Source: Isochrysis galbana (lineage: Eukaryota; Haptophyta; Isochrysidales; Isochrysidaceae). From it: a stretch of 64,000 nt of DNA. The stretch is taken from NCBI GenBank assembly GCA_018136815.1, contig CM030931.1:6009515-6073514 (forward strand), in the 5' to 3' direction. Both the position numbers and the translations under genes were made by a program. The notes beneath the pieces are model-generated. The model saw only the letters and a list, made by a program, of their open reading frames with translations, did not search any database and had not been told where the DNA came from. This document shows positions 42,454 to 54,018 of this stretch, one piece after another (positions within the stretch are counted from its first letter, which is position 1; every line of letters begins with the position of its first letter).

Positions 42454-45400
42454 TCATGTGTCAGTCACCTCGCCGGCGCCGATCTCCACAGCTGTCTGCG
42501 GCATGGGTGTGGTACGCTGTGGAGACACTCGCGCCTTGCGCTGCGGGATCGCCACGCCCTCCGCGATCGCATCCGAGTGTGAGAAGCATGAGGAAACGAC
42601 CCGCTGCCGCTTGGGCGCCCCAGCGGCAAAGTAGGTGTCCCAAAAGGCGAGCAAGTCGTCTTTGGTCATTGTGCGCACCTGGGCAGGCGGGCGGGCAGAG
42701 GATGAAGACGAACATCGCACGCGGAAGTCCATCGCCAGCCCGGACAATCGGCCCCAGCGGCGAGCGGACAGGTCGCGGCCGGCGCACCACGAGCAAAAAC
42801 TCACCTCTTGTGCCACCTCAATATCCCGGTGCCAATAGTGCGTCCCCTCGATGATCTCCCCCCACAATGGACCAGCCTCCTGCCCGAGCGAGCGCGGCGG
42901 CTCCTCGAGGTTTGTGGCAAGTGAAGCAGCCGAGTCGGCAATCGTTTCAGGTGAGAGCTTGGTCAATGTATTGGAGCGGAAATCGGCGAGCCACTCCTCC
43001 ATTTGGATCCTGCGAGGCGCGAGAGGGCGGGTCCATCAACATAGTGGCGAATGGCCCTCGAGATATGCGAGTGTGGGGCTCGGAACGAAGACGCGTGGCT
43101 CCGGTGAGGACGGCGCAGAGGAGATGCGCACTCAAGCGAGGTCGGCGAGGCCACCGCTGACTGGACGAGGACTGATAAACCGCGAGCGTCGCCGACGGAG
43201 CGCACCCCGCACGAGACGACATATCTGGGCCAAGTGGACGGCAGGTCAAACGGCAGCCGTGAGGTCGCGTGCGTCCGCCTGATCCTTGTGCGGCCCTTGC
43301 AGCGGCCGGCTCCACCACACAAGAGCGACTCACCCTAGCTGACGGACTGTGCGGAGGAAATGAAAGGCATCCTTGGACGCAACGGAAGAGGTCAGTCGGA
43401 GCAATGCCTCATCGCGCGCGCTGAGGTCCGCCCCCACGTGCAAGTGCAGCTCGCATCCCGAGTTTGTCTCTTCCGGATTCGATGCGACGCTTCGTAGCCG
43501 GAGCGTGCCTGGGCTGAAGGTGCCCTCGGGTGCAGAAGCCGCGTCCGCACCACCATCCTCACTGTCCCAAGAGAGCTCCCCTGCGCCCTCAGCGCGCTGC
43601 CGCGTGGCGGCGACGCGTGGCGACAGAGTCGCTGGGAGCGGCGCGTCGGATGTGTCGATGGCCGGTGCGCCAAGCGCGGCGGCCCAGCCATCGGCCAAGG
43701 CCGAGGCGTCGGCCGGCCAAGAGTTGCCGTGCAAGAAGGCCTCGATGAAAACTCCTAGGGTGCGCGTGCCCAAGGAGACCGTCACCAAGGCACGAGCGCA
43801 TGCTGGGGAGGGGGGGGGGGGGGCAGTGCGCCGCGGCCGAGACTGCAGGCTTTCTTCCTCACGACGGCGACACACCACTGGAGCGGAGGAGACCGAGATG
43901 ATTCCGCAGCGCATCAAGGGTGCACACCGACTCATCGATGGCGAACGCGAGTGCTTGCTCGTAGTGCGTGGTGGGCTGCGTCATGGCGTGCGAGAGCTCA
44001 TATTGCGCCTACGACGAGCGCAGTCCAAGATGTGAGGAGGGGGGGCGGATTTGTATGGGTGGCACCAGTCACGGCGGCTGAGAAAGAAGCTCCATTCAGG
44101 GCAAGTGAGCACACCTGCCATAGCGGCCGCTCCTCGCGCCGGTTGCGCAACGCCTTTGCGAGCAACTCCCTGCGCAGCTCGAAGCGGTCCGCCTTCGGCT
44201 CAAAGTTGGCAAACGCCTTGGCGAGCACTAGTGACAAGTCGCTCACGCGCTGCGAATAGCCCGAGGCCTGGAAGATGAGGCCGCCTGCATGCACACCCAT
44301 CGCCCATCCTGCGCCCGCATCGGGTGCCGCGGCGAGTGTTGTCGACAAGTTGTCCTCGAGGAGCTCGAGCGCGAGCGTCGACAACACAACCGAGCGGGCG
44401 GAGCCGATTACGTGCGGTGAGCGGAGCAGCACAAGCGCTGACGCTTTGGGCCGTGCAAACGAGCCAACGCCAAGGTGCCACGCGCGCAGACCCGCTCGCT
44501 CAGCCAGCAGGTTTGGGGAACGGCGCGGCGGACGGCTCGGAGCCTCCACCGCAGCGGAACGGGGCTCAATGAGGTCAAACTGGTCCGGCACAAGGGGGTT
44601 GGGTGGCGGCAGCTTGAGAAGGGGATGCGGCTCAGCCGTAGCCCACGCATCGAGCGTGGACCTCGGCAATGGCGTCAGATTGTATGGTGTGCCGTACCAG
44701 CGCTCTGTCTTAGGCGCATCGAAGCCAGGAGCAACAAGGATTGTGAGGGCGCGGTGCGGACGGAGGAGGTCGAGGAAAGCGCGCAGCGGCGCCGGATCAG
44801 TGGCGGCGGCAGCGTCCCACGTGTACGGCCGAGTAAGGATCTCGGTGGGCGGCAGCCCGGGCGTATGCATGCGCGAGGCGAGCGTCTTGACCGCGGCGAG
44901 CGGCTCGGCTTCATCGCCGTACTCGAAGCCTAGGCGCGACATGGTAGCACGCTCAGCGCGCAGATGCACAGGGAGTCCACCACTTGCGCCATGTGACTCG
45001 GCCGTCTCTCGGAGCAGGTTTAGCGCACTGTGGACAATGGAGGCTACCTGCGGCCGCCAGACATTCGTGGGTAAGGCGGCGCGGCTGGCGGTGCCGTGTG
45101 TTTCAGGAGGCGCCGGTCATCGGCGGCGCATCTTGCAGGACCAGCCACCCAGGGTTGTGCAACGGAGACTCTTCTTCAAGCGACCATCACAGTCGACACT
45201 GCGCAAGAGAGCCCGACTTCTTGGGTACAGACGCTAGCAATTCGCAAGTGCGCGTGGTGCAGGCCACGAGGACCGCGGCGGGCGCCCACCTCCTCATATC
45301 GCTGCAGCCCGTCCGGCGTCAACGAGACGGAGAGGGAAAAGATACTGGCATCGCGAAGAGAATAGGCGGAGGAGGCCGACACGGACGTCGCCAAGGGCGG

Positions 45401-46958
45401 CTGCATCTCCTTAGTGAGCAGCCATGAGAGCGAGCCCTCAACCTGCGCATCAGCGCGAGCAGTACAGCAGCGATTAAAAAGTCACGGGGAACGGGCCTCG
45501 ACTGATCAGAAGGGAGGGGATCACTAGATGGCCGCGGGCAAGGGCGCTCGTGCTCCTATGGGGCTTAGGAGCTGCATGAGACAAGCATGTGGCGAGGGGT
45601 TAACGCCAGCGGACCTCGCTTGAGAGAATGTGCGCTGTGAGCCTGGGCGCGCGCGAGGCCACGTAAGCGGTTTCCGGCTCGGCCTGCCAGAGAAAGCGAA
45701 GTAGACGCGCTTCGCGCACGGGCGACATATAGAGTAGACCGCCGACCTGATGTCGGGGCACGCGGATGGCTTAGCAAACCCGCACATGCGGCGAGGCTCA
45801 CGGCCGCACATAGCGAGGCGCACGGGTTCTCAATGGTAGGAGATGGGAAGCTTGGCCGCGCCGCGGGCTGCGCGAAACGCGCCTGTTCGTCGCTGAGAGG
45901 TCCGCGGGCAGGGCCCATCACGGCATTACTACCGCCAACGGTGGACACGGCCGCCAGCGCTGTCGCGACGGTAGCATCTGTATTGCGAGCCTGGCCTACG
46001 AGGCCCGAGAAGGCGTCAGAGACTATGCGCGTAAGCTCGTCGAGGCTCTCGCGGCCGAGAATCGCCAGTGTCATGCGGTGCGGCTGGTAGTGGTGCTCGT
46101 AGAAGGCGCGAACTGCCTGCTCGGGAGAAGTAAGGCCGAGAACCTGCACGTTGGAGAGTGTCTCGAGCGAGCCCTATGAAAGCGAGAGGCAAGCGGCGGG
46201 GTGTGGACATGGGAGGCTGCTGCACACAGGTCAGCAGATCAGGCGGCGGCCGCGGTGGGGGAAGTAGATCTGGTGGACGACGCGGGTGCTGGCGCGGCTC
46301 GGCTCACCGTGGAAAACTTGTGAAATGGGTGGCTGTGGTCGGACGTCGACTTGATGAGCTGGAAGAGGCGGCGCTGGTCGGATTGCAGGTTGCGCTGGAA
46401 CTCGGAGTGCACCGCCTGCATCTCCCTCCTGGCCGAGTCCTCGCGCAGAAGCGGCTCCGTAAAAAAGGAGGCAAACCGGTCGAGTGCAGGTTTCAATTGG
46501 TTGGCATTAACACCGAAATGGTAGCCTGTGGACTCCATCCCGGTGAAGGCATTGGACGAGCCGCCATGCCGCGAAATGAAATCCTTGAAGGCACGCTCGT
46601 CCGGGTACTTGCGCGTCCCGAGGAACATCATGTGCTCCGTGAAGTGCGCGAGACCGGCAAGGTCTTCAGGGTCGTCAAAATGGCCGGCGGAGACCTCGAG
46701 CGCCGCCGCAGCCTTCTCAGTGGCCGGGTCGGAGACGAGGAGTGCGCGCAGGCCCGAGGGCAGCTCGACGTGCCTGTAGGTCCGCCTGTCGAGCGCGGGC
46801 GCCTCAATTGCGTCGATCACGCGCAGCGCCGGCTCAGAGAGCGAGGACGAGAGGAGCGGACTGAGCAGTGAGCGACCGCCGCGCAGGCAGCCGAGGGGTG
46901 ATCGGCCGAGGCGCAGTGCCGAGGAGAGCGCAAGCGTGGCGGTCACTGCGCCGAGCAT
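42454..46958 (-). CDS. Insulin-degrading-enzyme-type metallopeptidase (M16A)
   Basis: Nine exons on the minus strand: 46958-46308, 46173-45802, 45746-45615, 45442-45290, 45047-44115, 44008-43876, 43802-43334, 43009-42805 and 42678-42454. Phases agree at every join and the product is 1090 residues, close to the family's usual 1000. The inverted zinc motif is HFTEH (105-109), with the third ligand Glu186 in AVHSEF. Later parts match the inactive half of the clamshell: LLYMSPVREARLLRF, SLSVSLTPDGLQRYEE, RPYTWDAAAATDPAP, FLHGNSWPA and TMTKDDLLAFWDTYF. It cleaves short peptides held inside a closed chamber, and in some lineages degrades transit or signal peptides. The N-terminus is hydrophobic and Arg-containing (TATLALSSALRLGRS), which suggests targeting to an organelle or the secretory path. 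The 55-bp second intron and the GTCCGC donor of exon 3 are unusual but fit. A C-homopolymer leader lies about 85 bp before the start. Confidence 0.9.
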
Positions 46959-48040
46959 CCCAAGCAAGAGACTGGGACGCGGAAGGGAGAAGGAGGTGGG
47001 ACAGGAGGAGAGCGCGAGAGGGGGCAGGGGGCGGGAAAGGGGGGGGGGGGGGGGGAGAAAGGAAAGGGGGGAGGAAGGGGAGGAGGGGAGGAGGGAGGTG
47101 CAGCGCGCCCTCCGCTTTCTCACTCGCCTCGCTCGGCGCCGCCGCCAGAGAGAGCTGAGAAGTCGCTCTGGTCTTCTCTCTCTGCTCTTCCACGAAAAAG
47201 AAGCTTGACCTTCTCAAAACGGCCTCACATTTCTATTGGCTATTGGGATTGGGAAGATTAAAAAATGAGACTTAGACCTCCAGGGGTGGTGCTAGTAAAG
47301 GTTCCTCCAAATAGATAAAAGTTGCCCCCTGCCCCCTGCCATTACCTGGGCTAACACGTGCTTCTTTTTGCAAAGTTTGCACTCAGGAAAGGATAGCCTT
47401 GTGTTCGGGTGGTTGCGATGCCATGGCCTTCGCCATAGCCATCGCCATCGCCATTGCCATTGCTATTCGCTATTCAATAGTCAATAGGCTATTGCTATTG
47501 CTATTGCTTATGGCTTATGGCGCGCTCCTTTCACAAGGACAAGGAGCAACGCCAACAATTTAGCCCCCTCCCATCGTCCTACCGTCGGAGGGCAGGGGCA
47601 GAGGGGCAGGCCTCTGGCCTCGTATGGCACCCTCGCAACCGTAGCCCGGTCACTCACTAGGGGGGTGCGAAGGGCACCATCTGTAATGGGCAAACGAAGG
47701 CCTAAATAAGCTCCCTATAGGTTCCGATATGGGAGATAAGCAAAAAAAAACCGGGGGTCTTCCGGCAAAATTTTCGAAAAATACCCGATTTCAGGCCTCT
47801 GACGGCCGTGCGGAAATATATGTCAGGCCCCCCTCCGGTATTATTTTACCGATGGCCTTCATGCGCGCCTCTCGCAGCGAAACACGAAACCATGGGCATC
47901 GGCAGCTGACCCGGACCAAAGATCCTGGTTCTATACACACAGCAATATATTTTCACTATGTTTTTATGGACTTGAACGTGTACGTAAGTATCGCAAAAAC
48001 TAAAACTAAAGACGCTAACCGCTAAAAACACCAAGGGCTC
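46959..48040. other. Intergenic with hexanucleotide fold-back
   Basis: C-rich leader of the IDE gene to about 47110. At 47438-47521 GCCATC/GCTATT hexamers form an imperfect inverted array. No gene is supported in the rest. Confidence 0.4.
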
Positions 48041-48048
48041 GAGAACCC

Positions 48049-48370
48049 AACTTCGACCCGCGACCGGGGGCGCCACGAGGCCGTTCGAGTCACCGCTCAC
48101 CATATGGATGCCGCTACGAGCACCAAAGTGCGGTATGCCGCCCTCACAGCCACGCCAATCGCGCCCGCCGCCCCCGCGCACTGCGTCGAAATCGGCCGCT
48201 TGCGGCCCCCGGTGATGACGTCGTCACGCCCCAAGACGCGCCGTGAGTGCCCAACTTCGACCCGCGACCGGGGGTGCCACGAGGCCGTTCGAGTCACCGC
48301 TCGCCAAATGGATGCCGCTACCAGCACCAAAGTGCGGTATGCCGCCCTCACAGCCACGCCAATCGCGCCC
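48049..48370 (+). repeat. Tandem duplication, about 120 bp within a 199-bp period
   Basis: CCAACTTCGACCCGCGACCG through CACGCCAATCGCGCCC is present twice (48049-48170 and 48248-48370) with few changes. The shared open frame is a by-product. Confidence 0.8.
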
Positions 48371-48560
48371 AGGGTGTGCTGGGGTGCGCAGGGCCGGTGC
48401 ATGCACTGGGGGGAGGACAAGTACCGAGGGGGGGGGGGGGGGCAATGCCTCTCCCCCCGGTACCACGCGGACACCTGGCTCGTCAGGCATGGCGGGAGTC
48501 CGGGGCTGAAAAGTTGTGTCCAAATAGCTAGTGGGGTTGGCTAGGATATAACATTAATAA
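48371..48560 (+). mobile_element. 3' end of the 16508-type retroelement
   Basis: Matches the last 190 bp of the insertion at 16508-17382, ending GTTGGCTAGGATATAACATT followed here by a TTTAA pentamer array. The simple tail fits target-primed reverse transcription. Confidence 0.6.
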
Positions 48561-49202
48561 TTTAATTTAATTTAATTTAATCATGTTGACATCCTTAGAA
48601 GTTAACTTTTATAATAGTGTTTGACTGCCCTACCGCCCTACGCCCTACCTCAGGTTGCACCATCTTGGGGGGCAGGGGAAGCGGAAAGGGGAGTAACAAG
48701 GGCGATGGAGCCGGGTTCCCGGAGGGGAAGTGTCCTGGAGCTCGTAGCTCGTAGCAGTACAATTGCTGGCAACTTCATTTTTTTGTACTTGTGTATTATG
48801 GATGGGTAGTAGCCTGTATACCAGCACTCTACAGCCATAGAGCTACCCACTCCTCTATTTCTACTCTAGACCCTAGTTAGGCCTCGCCTCGACACTTGCA
48901 CCCCCTTCCTCGCCCTTGGCATGATTTCCCCGCGCTTTCGCTTTCCCCCGCGCCGCCCTCCGCCCCGCTCCCCCCCCCCCCCCTTCCCCCCCCTCTCCGC
49001 CCCCCCCCACCCCCCCCCGCGCGAGTCCCTCCCCTGCCTGCCCCCTTCCTCTCCGTCCCCCTCCTCCGCTCCCCCCCCCCCCCCCCCCCCGCTCTCCCCC
49101 CCCCTCCGCGCGCCCCGCGAGGCCTCCCCTCCTCCCTCCCCTCCCCCCCCCCCCCCCTGGCGCTCGGCGACCTCCCCATTCCCCTCTCCACTCCTTTCGC
49201 GG
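48561..49202. other. VIT gene upstream region
   Basis: Includes a faint repeat E end (48615-48645), a cassette-like half motif (minus GGTGCAACCTGAGG, 48650-48663), the motif CTACTCTAGA at 48860-48869, and a C-dominated leader 48900-49160 with several C homopolymers. Confidence 0.4.
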
Positions 49203-50524
49203 ATGAAGTCTCTGGGCGAGCCACTGCTGCCAGGGCAAGAGGCGTTGAGTCGCGACTTGGGCGCCGCGCGCAACGCCTACGCATCGGGCGACGCCAGCGC
49301 CAGCCGTGCGGCGCACGCCACCCCGATCATGGTTGATCCGCGAGCGTCTGAGGCGCACCAGGAGGGTGGAGGAAGGGTGAAGAGCATCGTCTTTGGAGGG
49401 TGCGCGGCGTATAAGGCGATGCGTGCCAGAGCTGTGTCTCGCCTCGCCGCGCCGCGCGCCGACTCGCGGCAAACGCCCGCTTCTTCGACTCACGACAGCA
49501 CCTGCCCCCTCCGCCCCCTCCACCTCATAGACTCGACGGCATCCTCACCTCGTTTGCGATTGTCGCGGGCGCGGTCGGCGCCCACCTTCCGCCAATCGCC
49601 GTCTTAGCGATGGGAATTTCGAATGTGCTTGCTGATGCGCTCTCGATGGGGGCAGGCGAGTTCCTCTCCTCGCGTGCCTACAACAACTACGTCCAGAAAG
49701 AGCTGGAACGGGAGACGTGGGAGCTGGACAACTACCCTGAGGGCGAGGTGTGCCTGCCGCCACCCCTTCTGCCTTCCCTCCACACGGCCGCGACTATCTG
49801 GCCCGCTCGCATGCTCATGGTTTCTGCATAGCGTGTGTTTCTGGTCCACCTCTTCCGCCGTCAACTTCTCCACTCCAGGTCCTCGAGATGATCGAACTTT
49901 TCCATCAGCGCGGCATGTCGCGAGAGGATGCGGAGGTCGTCATCACGCGGATGGCCAAGTACAAGGACTTCTTTGTCAACATTATGATGACCGAGGTGAG
50001 CGCAGATCTAGTGTCCGTGCGCCCATGGGAAGTGTTCAAACGTTTCAACCCCTGTCGCCCGCTCGCGCCACAGGAGCTAGCGCTGCCGCTGCCCGTGGCC
50101 GATGCGTCGGCCGAGTCGCTCAAGGACGGCTTTATCATGTTCCTCTCGTTTGCCATCTTTGGCATGCTGCCGGTCCTCGGCTTCGTCTGCGTGCCTGTCG
50201 TTGCACCAGGCAAGCGATTTCGCCCGCTGCTTGAGCGCACATTCCACTCGTCTCCATCTCCGTGCATGTGGGCCGCCTGATCCACCTCTCACTTTGCACC
50301 TGATAGGTCTGTCAACAGGGTTCCAGTTCGGCGCGGCGTGCTTCTTCACCGGGGCTGCGCTGATGGGCCTCGGAGCGTACAAGGCTCTCTTCCACGATAA
50401 GAATTATGTGCGCTCAGCACTGGAGACGCTCATCCTCGGGTCAGCCTGCGCTGCCGTCGCCTTCCTTGTGGGCCGCGCTGTTGCTTCTTTTGGCATGGAC
50501 TCCGACCTCTTCACATACAGCTGA
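49203..50524 (+). CDS. Vacuolar iron transporter family protein (VIT1/CCC1)
   Basis: Exons 49203-49399, 49531-49747, 49879-49995, 50074-50209 and 50307-50524, giving 294 residues. All joins keep frame: the family segments DGILTSFAIVAGAVGAHL, GISNVLADALSMGAGEFLS, RETWELDNYPEGEV and MMTEELALPL become continuous after splicing, followed by the C-terminal membrane pairs (FIMFLSFAIFGMLPVL; GAACFFTGAALMGLGAYK). The conserved Glu-rich helix between TM1-2 and TM3 is the metal-binding part in characterised members. It loads Fe(II) or Mn(II) into a vacuole-like store. The fourth intron starts GC (CCAG|GCAAGC), the only such donor found here. The start follows a C-rich leader. Confidence 0.9.
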
Positions 50525-51282
50525 GGCCACAGCCTCAGCCACTTTCGCTTTGCCATCCCGGCGCTCCGACCTATCCCGACCAACCGTGGACATCCTGTTT
50601 CGTACCAGTGGGGGGCGCATAATGCTCGATGCCACGGATTCCGACTGGCCATGTGCCCATACACCCTAGTGGGTGTACCCTACGGCCGGGATCACATCCT
50701 CGCCCGAACTGTCCATCCGCTCCGTTGCCTCAATGTGCGTTCGGTCGCCTGTTGATAGTGTCTAACTATGCGTCTCGAAGCTGAGGTGCTTCGCGCGTTG
50801 GCGTCGCTGTCCTCAAGTGCTGCGTAAGCGTCCACGTGGAAGAAACGTTGCGCGATGCGGGACGGGATGCGCCCTGATATGTCTTTGCTTGACCGCCCAT
50901 CGTGGATGCTAGCGCACTTCCAACCTTGATTCCGCATCGTACAGCTGGACAGCGAGCGCAGAAAGAAACCTGAAACTGTCTCTTGACACATCTTGCCCGC
51001 CGAGGAGATGGTTGTTGCCGACAGCTGTGTATCGTGTGCTCACTAATAGCTTGTGGAATCGATGCCCTCTTTGGCCTGTTCCTTGACTCAAGTTTAGTCG
51101 CCTTGGTTGTGGTTGGTGGTGGGGAGGCAGAGTGGGCTGTGGAGAGTAACATGGCTGTTGTGGGAGTGGTGGAGTGGCTGTGGTTGCGTGTGGGGCCTGG
51201 GGATGAATAAGAATGTTGAGACAATGAGGGGAGAGCTTGAGGGACACCAGAGGTTGAGGGGAGGGATAATAAATAATATGAT
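50525..51282. other. No gene recognised
   Basis: 3' flank of the VIT gene and mixed sequence. A G/T-rich stretch (TGGTTGTGGTTGGTGG) at 51100-51200 explains the open frames there. Confidence 0.4.
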
Positions 51283-51450
51283 GAGCATTAGTACCACTAC
51301 TCCCACTAGCCCGGTTCTAACACGACAACCCTCAGCGCACCTGCCCGTGCGCCTTGATAATAAAACAACTGAGCGTTAGTACCACTACTGCCACTAGCCC
51401 AGTACTATCACGACACCCCTCAGCGCACTTGCCCGCACGCCTTGAACCTT
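51283..51450 (+). repeat. Tandem duplication of about 90 bp
   Basis: TTAGTACCACTACT ... CCACTAGCCC ... CCTCAGCGCAC ... CGCCTTGA occurs twice in a row with a few changes. Confidence 0.7.
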
Positions 51451-52077
51451 AAAGTGTTGGGCCACAGACACATACTCATATGCATCCCTACAAATCTCCC
51501 CCCTCGCAAACCCCCGGCTCCCATTATAACTCCCCACAAGTTACAATGGGGGAAAACCCAGTGAGGCGGACCGACCTACGTCGGGCGACTCACCGGGGAA
51601 AAACACCGGGGGGGGGGAGGGTGGGAGGGTCCTCTCGTCCATGAAGCGGAACGGCCCTTACAGCTCTCGCCGCGAGCGGTCCTCGAGGAATAAAAGACTG
51701 CGCCTCGAGATACCTGCCACAAGGGTTCTCGTAGGTGCCTTGAGCCTCTCCATCAACCTCATATGTTACCAGCATATTCGATATCTACTACATACCGGTA
51801 GAAAAAAAGCAGCTGACTTCGGCAAAACTTTATCGCTCCACCCTCCGAAGTGTGGGTGAAGAAATGAGAGGCCCGGGGGTGAAAAAAACAAGACCTCGGG
51901 TTGCATTCTTCAACAAGAGCAGTGAGCATGGTTGCATTCTTCAACAAGGGCGGGACGATCGTCCAAGTTGAGGTGCAAAAATAGCACGGGAGGAGTGCTC
52001 GAGGGCGCCCCGCGAGTGAAGCGGCCGTGGGTCTACGTCCAAGTTAGGGGCTAAGTTAGAGGTCAATAGAAATTGTA
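51451..52077. other. Intergenic
   Basis: A diverged cassette-like motif (minus ATGCAACCCGAGGTC with T-run) lies at 51885-51912. Nothing coding is supported. Confidence 0.35.
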
Positions 52078-52139
52078 TACTTAAATATATAGACAGGAGG
52101 GGTGTGACAAAAAAAGGGAACCTCGAGTTGCACCTTCTC
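52078..52139 (-). promoter_or_regulatory. Divergent promoter-like cassette
   Basis: Minus strand: GAGAAGGTGCAACTCGAGGT, TCCC, T-run, GTCACACCCCTCCTGTC, then CTATATATTTAAG. Palindrome, T-tract and TATA-like box keep the usual order and spacing. Confidence 0.4.
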
Positions 52140-52209
52140 CCCCCTCTCCCTCGCTCCATTCTCTCCCAGCCAGCGCTCTCCCTACGGCGCGTCGCCATGC
52201 GGCGCGCCA

Positions 52210-52490
52210 TGGCCTGCTCTCAGGGGTCCGTCGGGGGCTCCCAGAGGGCCAGCAAGGGCAGCTCAGGGGGCAGTGGTGGAGGCTGGGGCTCGGCCCCTGG
52301 CCCCCTTGCCTCTCCCACTCTCGCCACGCTACCCATTGGCCATTGGAGCCTCCTAGAGTCCCTGTCTGCCTGGCGACCAGGGGTGGGGTGGGGTGGGAGG
52401 GGGCAGTACGAGAGCAGGCCCAAGCGGGCCTGGGAGTGCGGCTCGCGACCCTCGCCCACTGGGGGTCTGGGTGGTGTTGTTGATTGCCCT
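52210..52490 (+). repeat. Dispersed repeat C
   Basis: Shares CTGTCTGCCTGGCGACCAGG and GGAGGCTGGGGCTCGGCCCC with 38990-39480 and 14450-14790. Non-coding. Confidence 0.5.
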
Positions 52491-52869
52491 GCTCATGCCA
52501 GAAGTCCAGAAGGCAGAGCATGGGGTTGATCGTAGGCCCAAGCCAATACTTGTACAACTTGTTCTTGTTCTGCAAGTTTGGGTGGCTGTGGCTGGCCCAG
52601 CTCGCCAGAAGTTTGGGCCCTCTCTACAGGTGGCTGCAAGATTGGGGCCGTGGCGCGGCCCTCTCTGAAAGTAGCCGTAAGGCGCCGGGGAAAAGCATTC
52701 ATTCTTCATTCAACATCCCCCACAATCGCTGAAGTCTTTTGTTTAAAAAACAGCTAACATGATTATGTTTTGAAACAGAGATTTATGTTATTTCAGCAAT
52801 GTACTGACGGGTAACGGGGTGCCCGGGAGGACACAAGGGACAGGGGACCGGGGGCACGATAGCTCATAG

Positions 52870-53012
52870 CTCATTCATAGATTCATAGCTCGCCGACAGG
52901 ATACAGGATCTTGTCGAGGACGAGAAGAGTCTAGGAGAGTCGCGAGAGAGGGTGTTGGCAATTGTAGTCCTGTAGAGCATCTTGTTGGCTAGCATCCCTA
53001 GCCACATACACC
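52870..53012 (-). pseudogene. Remnant of the 3098-3334 ORF family
   Basis: The minus strand encodes VRCMWLGMLANKMLYRTT, almost the same as the start of the ORF at 3334-3098, then diverges. At DNA level about 48 bp are shared (CATCTTGTTGGCTAGCATC). Confidence 0.45.
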
Positions 53013-53235
53013 GGACGAGCCATGCGCCAACCGCGCACACCCCTATCGCGGGGTATGGGCTCTCCGTTGCCGTCGAGGACTTCGGACTCGCAGCACTAGG
53101 ATTAAAGCAACACAGACAAGAAAACTCTAACAAAAGGGAAGGGGGGTGGGGAAGGGAGCAAGGAGGTGTCGGGCGCGGAGGCGGCACGAGAGCGAGGAGC
53201 GGCTGGATGCGGTGGCCGGCTGGGCGGCACGAGGG

Positions 53236-54018
53236 ATGGCGCGCTCGTGGTCAGCCTTCTCAGCAGAGGAGCGCGCAGCGCGGACATCCCCGCGCGCTCA
53301 CATGACTGCCGCTGCGCGCCGTTCTGGCCTCGTCGCCCGTGCCTCGCCGGCGGCGCTCAGTATCGAGCAGCCGCTGGCACTACGCCGCCGGCTCGCCTCA
53401 GTAGACGCAACGCTCGCAGCGCTGCTCGTGGCGAGCGGGATGTGGGACTTTCAAACGTACAGGCGCGGCCCAGGCAGCAGGCCCTGCCCAAAACCTTTGG
53501 GCACATGCCCTTTGACTCCAGAGGCTTCCATGCAGTGGGAGTGCGAGTGCCCCGTCTTCAACGTAATCGTCAGCTGCCACGTAGGCCTCGTGCTTCTCTG
53601 CGGCGGGCTCATGCTTCTATCGAGTGCCTGCATATTGCTACATGATCCCCGCAAGCATGTTACGTGTTCGTGCTGCGCGACCCAAGCACCGATTTGGTTC
53701 GCCCGCCTGCTCTATTCGTGGGCTGCGGCTGTTATGGCTGGTGCCTTGTGGGTTGCCATCATCTATCTTGAGCACCACGCCCTATTCATGGCGGAAGAAG
53801 GCTATTCGCCCAGCTGGCACTTCCCAACGGCCGAGCTCCATGACTTTATGGCCACTTTTTTTGTGCTCGCCATTGCTCGTGCCATCGCGGCTATCCGTGT
53901 GCTCTACTCGTTGCACGTGTTGTGGTGCTTGCCCTCCTACGCGCCTCCGATATCCTCCCTCGCACCAAGTCCGCCTACCAGTGGCACTCCCTGCGGCTTC
54001 ACAGCGGCACACGTATGA
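53236..54018 (+). CDS. Unknown four-helix membrane protein
   Basis: Intronless frame of 260 residues from the ATG at 53236. Four hydrophobic segments: about 55-75 (ATLAALLVASGMWDF), 110-137 (FNVIVSCHVGLVLLCGGLML), 155-178 (YSWAAAVMAGALWVAIIYLE) and 197-225 (FMATFFVLAIARAIAAIRVL). Several Cys lie between helices 1 and 2 (CPKPLGTC, ECECP) and after helix 2 (CSCC), so disulfides or metal binding are possible. The N-terminus is Arg/Ala-rich, like a transit peptide. A Met-rich-free, His-containing stretch EHHALFMAEEGYSPSWHFP lies after helix 3. No family is recognised. Confidence 0.6.
   Translation: MARSWSAFSAEERAARTSPRAHMTAAARRSGLVARASPAALSIEQPLALRRRLASVDATLAALLVASGMWDFQTYRRGPGSRPCPKPLGTCPLTPEASMQWECECPVFNVIVSCHVGLVLLCGGLMLLSSACILLHDPRKHVTCSCCATQAPIWFARLLYSWAAAVMAGALWVAIIYLEHHALFMAEEGYSPSWHFPTAELHDFMATFFVLAIARAIAAIRVLYSLHVLWCLPSYAPPISSLAPSPPTSGTPCGFTAAHV

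Noticed and set aside
48104-48544. Frame with a duplicated MDAATSTKVRYAALTATPIA segment
   Set aside because: The duplication is a tandem DNA repeat; upstream and downstream parts are retroelement sequence.
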